From contig NC_030678.2 of NCBI RefSeq assembly GCF_000004195.4, positions 58,001,378 to 58,065,377 of the forward strand: DNA of 64,000 nucleotides, read 5' to 3'. The position numbers and the translations under genes are program-made. Numbering within the stretch: the first letter of the stretch is position 1; each line of letters starts with the position of its first letter. Of this stretch, positions 37,381 to 50,700 are shown piece by piece. A model generated the notes under the pieces. That model worked only from the letters and a program-made list of their open reading frames with translations, made no database searches and was not told where the DNA came from. The DNA is from Xenopus tropicalis (Eukaryota > Chordata > Amphibia > Anura > Pipidae).

Positions 37381-37935
37381 TCATGATTTTGTGGTGTACT
37401 TTTTATTTCCAAATGACATATGAACCAACAAATGTAGTTTTTTCTAGTTGTAATATTGGTGTGTAGGCAGCCATCTCAGTGCATTGTGTCTGAGTCTGAG
37501 CTTTCAGAAGGGGCCAGTGTTACACATTAGAACTGCTTTCAGATAACGTATTGTTTCTCCTACTCCCATGTAACTGGAGGAGTCCCAAACTGGACTTAGA
37601 TTTCTTACTATTGAGTGCTGTTCTGATATCTACTGGGAGCTGCTCTCTTGCTGCCTTCCCATTGCTCTGCTGATCGGCTGCTGGGCGGGAAAGGAAGGGG
37701 GTGATATCACTCCAACTTGCAGCTCAGCAGTAAAGTGTGACTGAAGTTTATCAGAGCACAGGTCACATGGCTGTGGCACCCTGGGAAATGAAGAATATGG
37801 CTAGCCCCATGTGAAATTTCAAAATTAAATATAAAAAAATCTGGTTGCTTTTTTGAAAAACAGATTTCAGTGCAGGATTCTACTGGAGAAGCTCTATTAA
37901 ATGATGCGTTGAAAAAAACATGTTTTCCGATAAAA
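37367..37935. mobile_element. TTAA-start MITE, right end decayed
   Basis: Begins TTAAAGGGATTCTGTCATGA, typical of TTAA MITEs. The matching inverse end is not recognisable near 37930. It interrupts the sequence just downstream of the Penelope-like remnant. Confidence 0.6.
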
Positions 37936-38950
37936 GTATAGTGCAGTTAGATCTTTGGGTTCCTATAGCAACCAAAAAGCACTGTTTATGTAAAGACTGT
38001 GGGATGTTTCCATAGCAATGCGCATTTACTTTCTCACGCCTGGTTTTATTCACTTTATATATAAGTCTGTGTGGTTCTTTGTAGTGTATTTCACACTTTG
38101 ATTTTGTTGGAGAAGCATTATTTACATTTTTTGACAGTAATATAGTAATTTATCCACAAGGCGCTGACTGCCCTGCTCTTTTTTTAATTATCTGTTAGTT
38201 TGGGGATTTGACAGGAGATCCCTGCAATTAGCACCAAATGTATTTGTGTCTATGTAATTAGGTGTGCACCACTAATTATCATTATACTATCCACAAGAGA
38301 GAAGGAGTTTTATTGAGTTAAGTGTATGTCTTCATATGACTTCCATGTTTTTTTTTTTGGTGTGCTACCATCATTAATATGGATATGATGATATAGTTCT
38401 TGTGATAACATGGGTGTGGTTTAAAAACAGGGAGGGGTCAACACTGGCTTCTATTATGGGCCATTCACCACATTGGCCAGAAAAATTCCAGCCCTTGGTA
38501 CAACAGAAGTTGGACAGCACTGCCGTAAACGAACTTCACGTCAAGGATAGCAACAAAACAGAACACTGGAGCAGCTTGCCTATCAATTAGGGCTGGGCCA
38601 ATGTATTTTGGCACCCAAGGCAAGTGTGTCAATCAGCGCCCTCTGGTCCTGCATTACTATTTCCCACCTTACCATTATATGTTTTCATTTTTTAATCAAG
38701 AACTCTTACAACACATTCATGAGTGAATTTTTTTTTAATTATGAAATGTTAACAAACAAAATAAGGTACACTAAAAAATGTCAGAAAAACCAAACACCTT
38801 TTTCAGTAGGATAACTGTTTCCTGTTAAACAATCTTCAAGTAAACAAAGTGAAAATAAATAGTTCAGTTAACAACAATACTGGATTGTCCCTAACAATTT
38901 ACTGCCAGCTGCCATTATCCAGTCACATAAAATTAGCCCCCCCTTCCCGT

Positions 38951-39111
38951 GCCAGCAGTCATGATATTGCCCCAATGTTCGTGTGCCAGGAGCCACCATA
39001 TTGCCCCCATGTGCTTGTGCCAGCAGCCATGATATTACCCCAATGTTCCTATGCCAGCAGCCACCATATTGCCCCCATGTACCTGGGCCAGCACCCATCA
39101 TATTGCCCCAG
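38951..39111 (+). repeat. 34-bp minisatellite with alternating unit types
   Basis: Units alternate between GCCAGCAGCCATGATATTAC... (type A) and GCCAGCAGCCACCATATTGC... (type B), giving a 68-bp higher-order period. About 4.7 units. Confidence 0.85.
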
Positions 39112-39114
39112 GTA

Positions 39115-39500
39115 AGATCGCAAATATCATGAATATGCTTACGAAAAAATCGTATTAGTCACGATAATATCGTATTGGCGATCTGAAAGTCACGAAATGT
39201 TCGTATCTGAACGATCGTAAAATGCAGGAAAACCTTTGCGACTTTGATCCTTCTGTGCATGATTTTGGAAGCCTCCCATAGGACTCAATGGCACTCTGCA
39301 GCTCCAACCTGGCCCAAGGAAAGTCACGATACCGAAGCTTGAATGAATCTAAAACTTTCGTACTCGGCGCCACAATACGATTTTGTCTCACAAATTTTGT
39401 CGAAGTACAAAAAAGTCATGAAAAATACGAAAAAGTCGAGCAGGTACGTAAAAGTCGCCAAAAATACGCCAAAGCGTGCATTAGTAAATCTCCCCCTTAG
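39115..39500. mobile_element. CpG-rich foldback element copy
   Basis: Contains ATCGCAAATATCATGAATAT, CGATAATATCGTATTGGC and the end TTAGTAAATCTCCCCCTTAG. The same words recur at 40535-40756, so the two are sister copies 1.4 kb apart. Confidence 0.7.
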
Positions 39501-41550
39501 TGTCTGTACAGGCTTGATTCATTTGTGGTAGAAAGACCGAAAATTTTGATTATTTGATTATTGTTCTAATCAGGAAATATGTGTGGTTTTTATTTATTGC
39601 ACAAAACAAATCAGCAGTCCACTGACAAGGCTCTGTATAATAAGCTGCTTCATATTTTACAGCCTAACAGGCTGCAGGTGGGGTAAGGGGGAGTTGCATA
39701 TACGGAGGATTTATTAGTGCACTGGTTTATTTTACAAATATGAAGTAATAACTTTAAACCTATTTTTAACCAACTCCATGACACATCATACCATCAGCTA
39801 AGTGACGCAAGTAACTTCGGAACGAGATTAAGGAGAGACGAGCAAGAGAAAAGATTTGTGCGAAATTCCAAGGAAGGGTAAAAACCAGTGGGATAGGAAA
39901 GACTGTTTCTACAATTTTGAGATTGCTCCAGTTCTAAAATTACTATATATCTTTCTGAAATAATTCAACATGGATATTGTGGCTGGGGTTGGTGCCTGGT
40001 GTTTGTTTTATTTTTTTGGCTGAGATAATTTTACGAATTACGACAGTGGGATTGGTCGTGTATAGTATATGTTGGCATTATAACAAGAATAATTAGTCAC
40101 TAACGATTGTGTAAACTCTCCTTATAATTCCACTGGCTTCACTATACTTTAGGACTGGGACTTGTTCAATTGATGCATTGATACGTTCAGTTGCTGTGCA
40201 AAAGTCTTTCAATAACTTACTCAATTGATGTGCTAATATTTTTAACTAGTGTGCAAAAGTCTCCTTACAACTCCACTGGTTGTTAATATTAAAGAATTGG
40301 GACTTGGGTGCAATTGTTGTGCTAATTCTCTCAATAACTCTACCAGTTTTATGCTATTAAAAAACTGGAACTTGTGCATTTGTATAATAATTGCTTGTGG
40401 TAACTGGAAAAAATACGCCTCTTTTTTCAGAACTACTGGAAAATTATATTTTTAATTCTTAATTTTTGCTATTATTTTTTTTTATTGAAATCAGTTCAAA
40501 TCCCGAATGGGAAAAATTCGGATTGGATACGATAATTTCTGAAGATCGCAAATATCACGAAAATACTTACGAAAAAAATCGGATTAGTCACGATAATATC
40601 GTATTGGCCATCCGAAAGTCACAAAATTTTTGTACAGCAGCAGAACCTTTCCGAATTTTTCGGAAAAGTTGCACGGGCGTACAAAAAAGTCGGAAAAATC
40701 GGTGAGAATATGCTCCACTTCGAGCGTCTGTGTCTTAATAAATCTCCCCCTTAGTCTTTTGGACTTCACAAAATAATAGAAGTGGACTAAAGTGAGGTAT
40801 TGGAACTGTGGTTATGTGATTGTGTGAATTGGTAGGCTGGCCAACCAAGTTTAATTTGTTTTTAAAGCGGTAGAATCACTCACTACTAAAAAATTGTGGT
40901 TATATATTTTTTGCCTATTCAGTTGAAGTGGCAGAGGTGGGTTGGGCCCCCATCTTTTAGTACTGAGTTTTAGGGAGCACATTATTAGAACAATTGGGAA
41001 GGTGAAAACCATTGTCATATAACTTAGGACATTTGTAGGCAAGAGATAGATTATTTGTAGGGGCTGGATCTAAAGTTACAAGGCTTAATTGTAAAAAATT
41101 AATTGTAAAAAAAAATGTTACTGTTCTTTAATTGTGTCTCTTTTTCCATTTTGCAAACACTGGGAGGCATGCTATTTTATGTTCTTTATTGAAGTCACAC
41201 TAGGGTACTTTACTGGGGCCTCATGGGCTATGGTAGATTGCTGGATGAATGCATGTCTTTAATGAGGTAGGGGCGTGGCGTTTCCATTGTTAAGTGCCCG
41301 CCCCTAAATCTTGTACCAGGGCTCAGGAACCTTGACTTATACCCAGCTTTGATGAAAAAAAAAAAATATATATATATATATATACACATAGAAATGCACA
41401 TACACAAAGTAATAAAATTTTTATAATACTAAATTTTAATCACTGATTAAGACAGAGATATTTTAGTTAAGTTTCCCTTTAAAATAGAAACACTTTGCAA
41501 ATACAATGTGTTTTACAGCAGATACCAAGAGATTTCTGGCTATATGTATA
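39501..41550. other. otc 3' flank, no further gene seen
   Basis: Apart from the foldback copy at 40535-40756, no coding or repeat structure was recognised. Confidence 0.5.
40535..40756. mobile_element. CpG-rich foldback element copy
   Basis: GAAGATCGCAAATATCACGA, CGATAATATCGTATTGGC, ending TAATAAATCTCCCCCTTAG. Partner of 39115-39500, and shorter. Confidence 0.7.
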
Positions 41551-41556
41551 TTTATT
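41551..41556 (-). promoter_or_regulatory. Candidate poly(A) signal of otc
   Basis: TTTATT on the plus strand is AATAAA on the minus strand, about 100 nt past the otc stop codon. It is the nearest canonical hexamer I saw. The gene may use a more distal site instead. Confidence 0.4.
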
Positions 41557-41656
41557 CCACTTGGCAAGCGTATATATAAAACAATAAAATTATCTTTTAG
41601 TTTTGATGTTTACAGATTCAGTTTGCTCCGTTATATTTCATAGCTTTAACTGTGGA

Positions 41657-41716
41657 TTAAAATGTAGGTTTTGGTAGTTGAGGAATATAATCAGTCAATA
41701 AAGCAACCATCACGGC
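41657..41716 (-). CDS. otc: otc exon 10, C-terminus and stop
   Basis: 60 nt. The acceptor is CCTCTTCAG. The frame gives [19 protein letters not shown] and a TAA stop at 41657-41659, so the C-terminal 19 residues match vertebrate OTC in length. The 3' UTR follows at lower coordinates. Confidence 0.95.
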   Translation of the reverse strand, partial: AVMVALLTDYIPQLPKPTF

Positions 41717-44700
41717 CTGAAGAGGGAAAAAAGAAAACACTAATTAAATGGTAAGTAGTCAAAATATATACACAGTACAGGTATGGTATCCATTATCTGC
41801 AAACTCATTATCCAGAAAGCTCAGAATTACCGGAAGGCCATCTTCCATAGACTCCATTTTAAATAAATAATTTAAATAATTAAATAATTTAAATAATTGC
41901 TTTTTCTCTGTAGTTATAAACCAGTACCTTGTACTTAATCTCAACTAGGATATATAATCATTCATTTTAGAAGGTAAAACAATCCTATTGGGTTAATTTA
42001 ATGTTTAAATAATTTTTTAGTAGAATTAAAGTATGGAGATCCCAATTACGGAAGGATCCCTTCCCCAGGTCCCAAGCAATCTAGATAGGTCCCATTCCTG
42101 TACAATCGTTACAAGGTACAATCTGTTAAACCAGGCAGGATGAATGAAACATCCATGCTCTCTCTTGTCTCTCTCTCTGTAAAAAACATCCAAGATTGCT
42201 GTGCATTCCACAGTGGAAGGCATGGCAATCACTCTGCATGCTGCTTACCCTTTCCCTTCCAACCCAGAATGGCTTCCAGCTTGCACAAGGGATTTATTAA
42301 TTAGACATAGACTCAAATGCTCTTATCTTTGAAAAATCAATGGTTTTGGTCAGGTGTTCCCAACCTTTCTTACTTGTGAGCCACAGTCAAATGTAAAAAG
42401 ACTTGGAGAGCAACACAAGCACCATAAATTCATGGAAAGTTAATGGAGGTGCCAAATAAGGGCTAAGATTGGCTATTAGGCAGCCTTTATGCACACTATC
42501 AGCTTACAGGAGGCTTTATTTGGTAGTAAATCCGGTTTTTATCCAACAAAAACTTGCCACCAAGTCAGGAATTAAAAAATAACTACCGTATTTTCCGGCA
42601 TACAAGATGACTGGGCGTATAAGACGACCCCCAACTTTTGCAGTTAAAATATCTTCAATCTCCCCCCCGCAGCATCCTAAATCTCGTCCTCCCCCAACAT
42701 CATCCAGCTACCCCTAGCATCCTCCCCATCATCATCCAGCTCCCCTAGCATCCCCCCCAACATCATCCAGCTCCCCTAGAATCCCCCCCAACATCATCCA
42801 GCTCCCCTAGCATCCTCCCCAACATCATCCAGCTCCCCCTAGCGTCCTCCCCAACATGTTCCAGCTCCCCCCAACATCCTCCCCCACATACTTCAGCTCC
42901 CCCCAGCCTCCTCCACCACCCCTCCCGTTCCCCTGCTGCGTCCGGCTGTTTCCTCCGGCTGCTTCATCCGGCTTTAAAAGGTAACGGCTTCATCCACCAC
43001 CCCTCCCGCTCGCCTGCTGCTTCCTCCGGCTGCTTAGGTTGCGCCCCGTGCGTGCTGACGTCACGCACGCTGACCACCAATGAGCCTGTAATGCTTTAAA
43101 GGGGTCAGCGGTTAATTTTATTGGTTGCACCCCGTGTGTACGCGTGACGTCAGCACTCACGGGGCGCAACCTAAGCAGCCGGAGGAAGCAGCAGGCGAGC
43201 AGGAGGGGTGGTGGATGAAGCCGTTACCTTTAAAGCCGGACGCAGCAGGCGAGCGGGAGGGGTGGAGGAGGACAATGGGGGGGGCCTTCAAAAGAAGTAC
43301 CCGGCGTATAAGACGACCCCCGACTTTGGCACAGATTTTTTGGGGTTAAAAAGTCGTCTTATACGCCAGAAAATACGGTATTTGGTTTGGGGCACTGAGA
43401 GCAACATCCAAGGGGTTGGTGAGCAACATGTTGTTCGCGAGGCACTGGTTGGGGATCACTGGTTTTGGTAAATTAAGCAATTAAACATGATATAAATCTC
43501 TCTCTGTTCATAGCAGATATTAGTTTATCTATAAATCAATCAATTAAAAAAAATGAGTATCTACACAGATATAGGGAAAATTTCAACGTAACTTACTATG
43601 TTTCAATATTACAGGAATATGGTAGATAGCTCTTAGTACAACTTGATCCAAGGACTAGTTTGATTATCATATTGGAGTCAGGATTGATTGCTAGATTGAT
43701 AAAAATTAACCCCTTAATGTCGGAACCTTATAATGTGGTTTTTAGAAAGATTCTGTACCATAATTGTCCATTTCCTATTTTCTGCTTCTGGGAAAACCAA
43801 AGATTTGGGAGAATAGAAAACTGCATCATCCACTTCTTCAGGCTTTCTTGGCAAACAGTGAAGAAATGTCCAGTCTGGAGAAGCAACTTTACCAGTCTTT
43901 ATAAAAAAAAAAGAAAAACAGGCATTGACATTAAAAAAAGAAAATAATTAAGACATATTTACTAAAGTTTGTATTGTTTTATGATTTGTGTTTTTTTGTG
44001 CTAAAACTTAAATTTTCTGTGAAAAAATGCACATTTTTGCCATTTGTTATGTGCCAAAACCACGAAAAACATCTAAAAGCTGCCAAGGTCATGTAGAAGC
44101 CAATGGGAGCTGTCCTAGGCAAATTGTAACTGTTTGTTTGAAGATTTGTAGGAAAACTTAAAAACCACAAAAATGTGGTTTTTGTGCTCTTTTTGTATTC
44201 TTTCTGCAATTTGTTAACTAATTGTAGCACACCCTTGGGTGAGACTAATATATATGGGTAACTCCAGCACACTCAGTGACACCCCAATGACTGACCACAA
44301 TAATGGTAAACAATAAGATCCCTTTTCTTTATTAAGCGTAACAAACAATCAGCAGGGATCTGACTATGATTTAAAATATTAAAGCAAGATATATATGTAT
44401 AACAATATACCAAAGAACAATAACACAATTTAAATTGCCAATATAAAGTATGCAGAAAATATATATGCTAAATGTTGTAACTTAATTCCCCTGTCACAGT
44501 CCCAGATGATTTGTGCACGTTGGGGCCCTTATTGAGTTTAGCTTATTGGCCAATAGCACTGTTCCTTTCATTTGCCGGTTAGCAGTATAACTCTATAAAC
44601 TTAGCGAAGAAACACTTTCCTTCCAGGTGAGAAATGACTTGGCAGAGTGTATAGTTCAGCAACAGATGGATTAGCTCCTATTGGTTAATAATACACAGTT

Positions 44701-47700
44701 CCCCAATAGTGTGTGGTGTTGCAGGTTACTCACAGTCTGTGCTCCAAATCACTGTATCCCCTTTAGTAACAGATTGGACACAGGCAGCTCTGCCCTCCAG
44801 CATCTGTAATCCCCTGGGCCTCTCTGCAGCCTGTCAGCCTGGGACTCTCCTACCAACAGTAGGCAGCTTCCCCCTGCTCCCTTTCTGGCTAGCACTGATA
44901 GCTCTTTTACAGGTGCAAGTCCAGAGCTGGGATAGCAGGGTCAGCTTCTCCCTGTAGCAGCTTCTCCTGGGCCAGGATCCCTGCAGGTGTCTCTCTCCCC
45001 TCTGGCAGCTCTCACACTCAGAGCAGGCACAGCAGGTAGGCAACAGGCAGCAGTTTTATCCCTGGCACCCACTTCTCTCCACTTTTTATAATCCAGGAGG
45101 GTGGTCCTCAAAACATTTTGCGCCTTTCCTTATCATTGGTGGATTCAAAGCCCCAGCAAGGTCCTCAGGTCTGCGGCATGCTGGGATATGTAGTCCTGTA
45201 AACTGTCTATGCAATTGTTCATGTTTCTTGCTTTAGTTAGGGGTGTTACATAATTAATGATTTAATTTTTTGAAGCTTACTGCCACTAATCCCCTCTCTC
45301 TTTATAGGAGAGTTTAGGGTGTAAATTTGATTAAACTCTTATTTCTGAAGAAAATAAAAGTACATTTGTTTTCCATGTACTTCACTAATTAGTGCAAGTA
45401 ATAACAAACAAAACCCATAGTATTTTTCAATTAAAACAAACAGATGGTACTAACGAGTGATGAGCAAATTTTTTCGACAGGCATGGATTCGCAGTTAATC
45501 TCGGAATTTCGCCATTGGCGAATTGTTTCGCGGCCAAATGGGCATGGTCACAGCAAAATAGGCACGATCGCGTAAAAAAGACATGCGCAACAAAAAAAAT
45601 GTGCGACAAACACGTTTCATGGCTTTTTCATCATTTCACGAATTTTCCTGTTGTTTTGCCAATTTTTCGCCGAAGCGAAATGGGACAGATGCACTCATCA
45701 CTAGTACTAACATAGTCACAGGGGTATAACTGGGAAGTTTTTGAACCATCATATAACTCATAAAGCAATTTGCTTGTATGTTGTACTGTGACATGTTTTA
45801 TTATGGCTTCTGTATGATTCTTTAGTAGCTTGACACAAATCTAGAGGCACCTTGGGTGAGAAGAACTGAGAGAATTTTAATAATATTGTGTGAAAGAAAT
45901 AGTTTTGTAATCCTGCTATTAATATGAATTTGTGTTCTAGAACGTTTACCTTTCCTACAACACTAATTATATATAAATTATACGGAGGCAAAAATTGGTC
46001 ATTTTAGGCTATTTTAGCAGAGACAACAACAAGGAGCCATGGAATTCCGGAGTTCCAGCACTGGATTTATTAGTAAATATTTGCTACTTCCACGATTTGC
46101 ACACTAAGGACATTTTTAATGCTGCATCCATTGCTCCACTAGAAATTACACTGTTACTACTCTTAAAATAATGCATCCTTTATAATGTATTTATTAAACG
46201 TCTATGCCTATATATTTTCACTATCTATGTACAGTCTGGAGTCTTATTTAATATCGTAAGAACTTAATTTTCTAGGGCATTAACCCTTGACAACCAATCA
46301 TCAGATTTGAAATCCAGACCAGTGCTGCCCAACTCTTCCTGTAGAGTGGGACTATTAGCTGACATACTACATGTATATATAAACAACAATGATGATGTCC
46401 GATACAACAGTCTATGGGGCACATAGGCAAGCAGGAGGCTAAAAATATCTTGGTGGTCACTTCTAGACAAGATTCTAGACAATATAAGCTAATTGCTGAT
46501 TATTTGCTGTTGCTCACTACACTGATGCAATTTAGCAATTTCAATTATTCTAAAATTTGATAAAATGGCACATTCAGATTCCGACCTTACAGTTATTAGA
46601 AAAATTTGCATACAAGGCACATTTAGATTAAGTTAATAATCTTAAAATTTCAGTGTTTACATCCCTAATGTAATGTAAAGTATTCTACAAAGACTGCTGG
46701 CAAAAAATTCATATTGTTAGGCAGTTAATTAAAAGCTAAGCATGCTATGCATGTTAATTTGACTATAATGTCAAAGGCTTAGTCCTTGCACAAAATGCAT
46801 ACGGGCAAACCTGGGCCCACAGCCCAGGAAACTGCACTCCCCCAAACAATATTACGTTAACAAAAAAGGTACCAGCAACCTAACCTAGAACTAGCCAATC
46901 ATGTTTAATGTGTCAAGAAGAAACAAACTACATTTTGGGGTTTGTTTTTTTCCTGGCACATTAGGGTAAGAACCCATGAAGCAAGTTAAGGCGCCTGCGA
47001 TAGATCTCTGCTATCGCGAATAACCACTCTGAAAAGGCTTTTCACTGGCAACAATAGAAGTCATTGGTGGAACAATAGAAGTCGCCGGTGGAAATCCCCC
47101 TTCGCATTGCTTCATTTTCCAAAGTCACGTGAAGTCGCCTTCCCCAGGAAACTTTGAGTGACTTTGGATTACTGAATCGTTGCGAAGGGCTTTCCACCGG
47201 CAACTTCTATTGTTCCACGACAACTTCTATTGTTACCGGTGAAAAGCCTTTTCGGAGAAAATAGTCATGCACGGACAACTAACTCGCTCCGTGGGTTCCT
47301 ACCATAATGTGCCAGAAAGAAACAAACAACGTTTTGTAGGCATGCCCCTTCTAACTCACTCTGTGGGTTCTTACCCTTAAACACAACAGACTAGTTCCCC
47401 ATTGCAATAGCCTTTGCATGTTGGTACTTTTTTTTGTTACTTAAAGGCGTAGTCCTTCACACTGTTTTAGTAGCAGGTTTAAAGGTCTTATAAAGGTCTT
47501 AGGAACCTTTGTGACGCCCCATGATTTATACCCTGCCTGTGTGACCCTTATAACCGCTTTATTGAACAACATGAAAGATTACAAAAAATTACAAAAAAAT
47601 ACATTTATATAATAGGCAGACCTAAAGAGGCAGGCTTAAAAAGTATCTTATGCACATGGAACGCCATTGAGAAAATGGATGTGGCTGTGTGCACCAAATC

Positions 47701-50700
47701 TTTCATATGTACTTGGATTACTGGGAAATTTTTAGTGTTAACATTTGTTGAAGTATGCAATTTGTACCTGCATTGTTATCTGGTATCCTTTAAAATCCTT
47801 TAAGCGTTTCTTCTTCTCCTCTTCCTTTCCCATGCTTACCCAGGTGTCGGTCACCAAAACATTGGCTCCAGTTGCAGCCTCCAGAGGTTCATTTGTCATA
47901 AAAAGCGGTGTGCCAGACTTGGAATGAAAAAATGAATTATTAGATGGCATCCATTTTAGGATTGCTGAAACACAATCAGCTCTATCTAAAGTCCATGGGG
48001 GGCCAACAGGTGGTAAATCAGCTGTTAAGCCCCAGTGATACAATCAATTGAGTCCTAATAGAGGGACACTATCTGCAAAAATACAAGCATTTGGCCCCAC
48101 AGTTCAATCATATGAAGAACAGGTAACATATGGCCATTTAAAATTCATTTGCCAGAAGAATCAATTAATAGAGTAATCCTCAGCTGCACATGAGGTTGGT
48201 AGAATATCAATGGGGGGCCAAGAGGTGGTAAATCAGTTGTTAAGCCCCAGTGACACTGTGTTAATATTCTGCATACTTGTATGCCAGTATCTTGCATATA
48301 TTTTAACTTTACATACAGTGTCTAAAGCCCTGCCATTATTAAAGAAAATGATCCATTGTCACGCGACATAATAGACAGTTTTTAATTGACATCCTATGTC
48401 ACTATTAACTGTTTAACAGACCCCAAGACCTTATATCATACTTAATGAAAAAGCTTGAAACACTTACCTCTTTGGAAAACTGTTCAGCTGCTGAAATTAC
48501 AGAGGAATCAGGTTCATAACCCTAAGAAAACAAATATTATCTTTTTATTAGTATTATTAGCATTGGAAAATATTGTTTCCATTCATCTTTTTAGTTTACT
48601 TACCTGTTTTGCCTTATGACAACACTGAAAACATGAAGGTTTTGATGGACATCATGGTAGAAAATCACCACAGTCACTACAGTTATTTTCCACATTTAAT
48701 TTCAGTTAACATCATAAATTTATAGATATAAGTTTATGATGTTAACTGAAGATAAATGTGGAAAATAACTAGTGATTGTGGTGATTTTTGGTAATAGTAT
48801 GGAGGATGACGCAGGACATATATATATGTCAGAGATCATATGTAGATTGATTAAAAAAATGGTGGTCAAACAGTCTGCTGTTTAAATTAGTATTAGAAAT
48901 ACAGACAAGCCATAGGACACTCTCACATAAAGGGAAAAGATTTTACTGTTATACCTATGTCCTCCATCGGTTCTGTAAGATGTTTACTCCCACTCCCCAC
49001 GCCCCCTCCCAGCCTACCCTGTTTTGATATTCTTAACTTTTTTTTCTCTGTATTTCTTTCATTCCTGGGCTCCTCAGCTCCTCATATTTCTATTGGCTAT
49101 TTGTATCTCCCACTGAATGCTCAGCCCCAGCATGGCTCACTTAGTTACAATATGCCTGGTAGCATTTTTCAGTGTCTTTTGCAGTGTGATTGTTCCATTT
49201 TAAGTATCATTAATAATGCCAACCTCCTTTCCCTCCTATATACACTGGCAGCATTAGGAATTATCTGTGGGTAAAACTGGATAAAGAGCTGGGTTATGGG
49301 TGTAATGCAGTAAATGCTATGTCAATTTTTTTAAAAGGAGCTGAGATGTGAGAAGGAACAAAGCTGAGTTTGACTACTAGCATGCTTAAAACTGCTACCA
49401 TATTCTACTTGCCTTTGGTGTTGCTATACGTAGGTTCATTCCAAACTTGGCAGCACTCATCATAATTGAATTTAAGACATTGTTTCCATCTCCAATCCAG
49501 GATATGGTTAGTCCGTTCAAATGGCCATAATGTTCCTGCACAGAAAATCAAAAACTGCACTTTCCAAACTAGCAAATGTGGCCCCCACATCAGTGCACTA
49601 GATGTAGGCCCAAATGCTGCCTTGGTGATGGTAGACCCTGATACACCCCTGTAAACTTTGCATTCAACATTAGGCTATAATCTATTTTAGGTGCATGATA
49701 ATAAATTGACTTAGACAGAATCACAGTTGTCATACTTGCTTATGAGCAGTGTCTTTTGCTTGCATGGCCAATAGTGCCTGCCCAAGTCTATAGTTTATTG
49801 GCTATGTATAGCCTTCCCAACTAATATGCGCTTAGGAGATTTCTGCCCAGGCCCCATATGTGATATGATCGGTGCTCTGCTGGGCAAAAAGGTCACCCAA
49901 ATTGTGCAACAATTCACTTGTTTGAAGAATTTCCACTGTATGGACACCATTACTCACTGAGTTGCTTTTATTGAAAGAAAATACTGTTGGTTTATAGGAA
50001 ATAATGTACCCTTTTTTCTAAAATATAGAGATACTGAAGTCACTGGGAAGTTTCTCTGCTATATAAAACCAGGAGACCATAGGCAGAAAGCTGTTATATA
50101 ACTACTAGTGCTCTAGGTACATTACATTATTGAATCCATTATTTCTGAAAATATACAAGTTTCAATGAGATATATGTGAAACAAGATCACTGACATGACT
50201 AAACACCTTTTATAAATACACAACAGACATGACCGTTGACCTGTATAAAAGCACTAGGTCTGTGGCCTTACACTTTACATGGTTATTAATACACCTTGGT
50301 GGGCTCTAATATTCTGTATAGAGGATACAAAACATTTATATTTATAATTCTAAACAAAATATACCCTATTTATAAGCCACAGGTAGGTTTCCTTTATTTT
50401 ATTTTCCAGCACATTGTGTTTATACAAGTGGGAGATGCCATTTTGCTGACCTAAGCACCAGAATTTGCAAGTGAAATAGGGTTGACTATTAATTACATGT
50501 ACTATTAATTACATGTACATTGCGGTCAAGTATTTCTTAGTTATATTGTACACAAATGGCATCACTTATGCTGCACCAACTGAGGTTGCCACCTGTCCAG
50601 TTTTGACCCAGACAGCCCAGTTTTCAAAAGGTGTAAGAAACTATTGGGACTTGAACCCTGCATGGCCTGTTTAGTGGCTGTGCAGGTGCCATTTCTGGAA

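Larger units (their letters stand above)
42351..43461. mobile_element. hAT-like element with a nested MITE, otc intron 9
   Basis: The ends are CAGGTGTTCCCAACC and GGTTGGGGATCACTG. The 8-bp target duplication GTTTTGGT lies at 42343-42350 and 43462-43469. The same non-coding family lies at 7109-7400 and 13160-14466 (shared GGAGAGCAACACAAGCA and the phrase CATCCAAGGGGTTGGT). Here it is split by the element at 42584-43380. Confidence 0.88.

Noticed and set aside
43660..43947. 95-codon plus-strand open frame
   Set aside because: It is the antisense shadow of otc exon 9.
48957..49274. 105-codon frame, with a partner at 26681-27085 in the duplicate
   Set aside because: The pairing only reflects duplicated intron sequence. 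Reading frames are not conserved between the copies, and there are no motifs.
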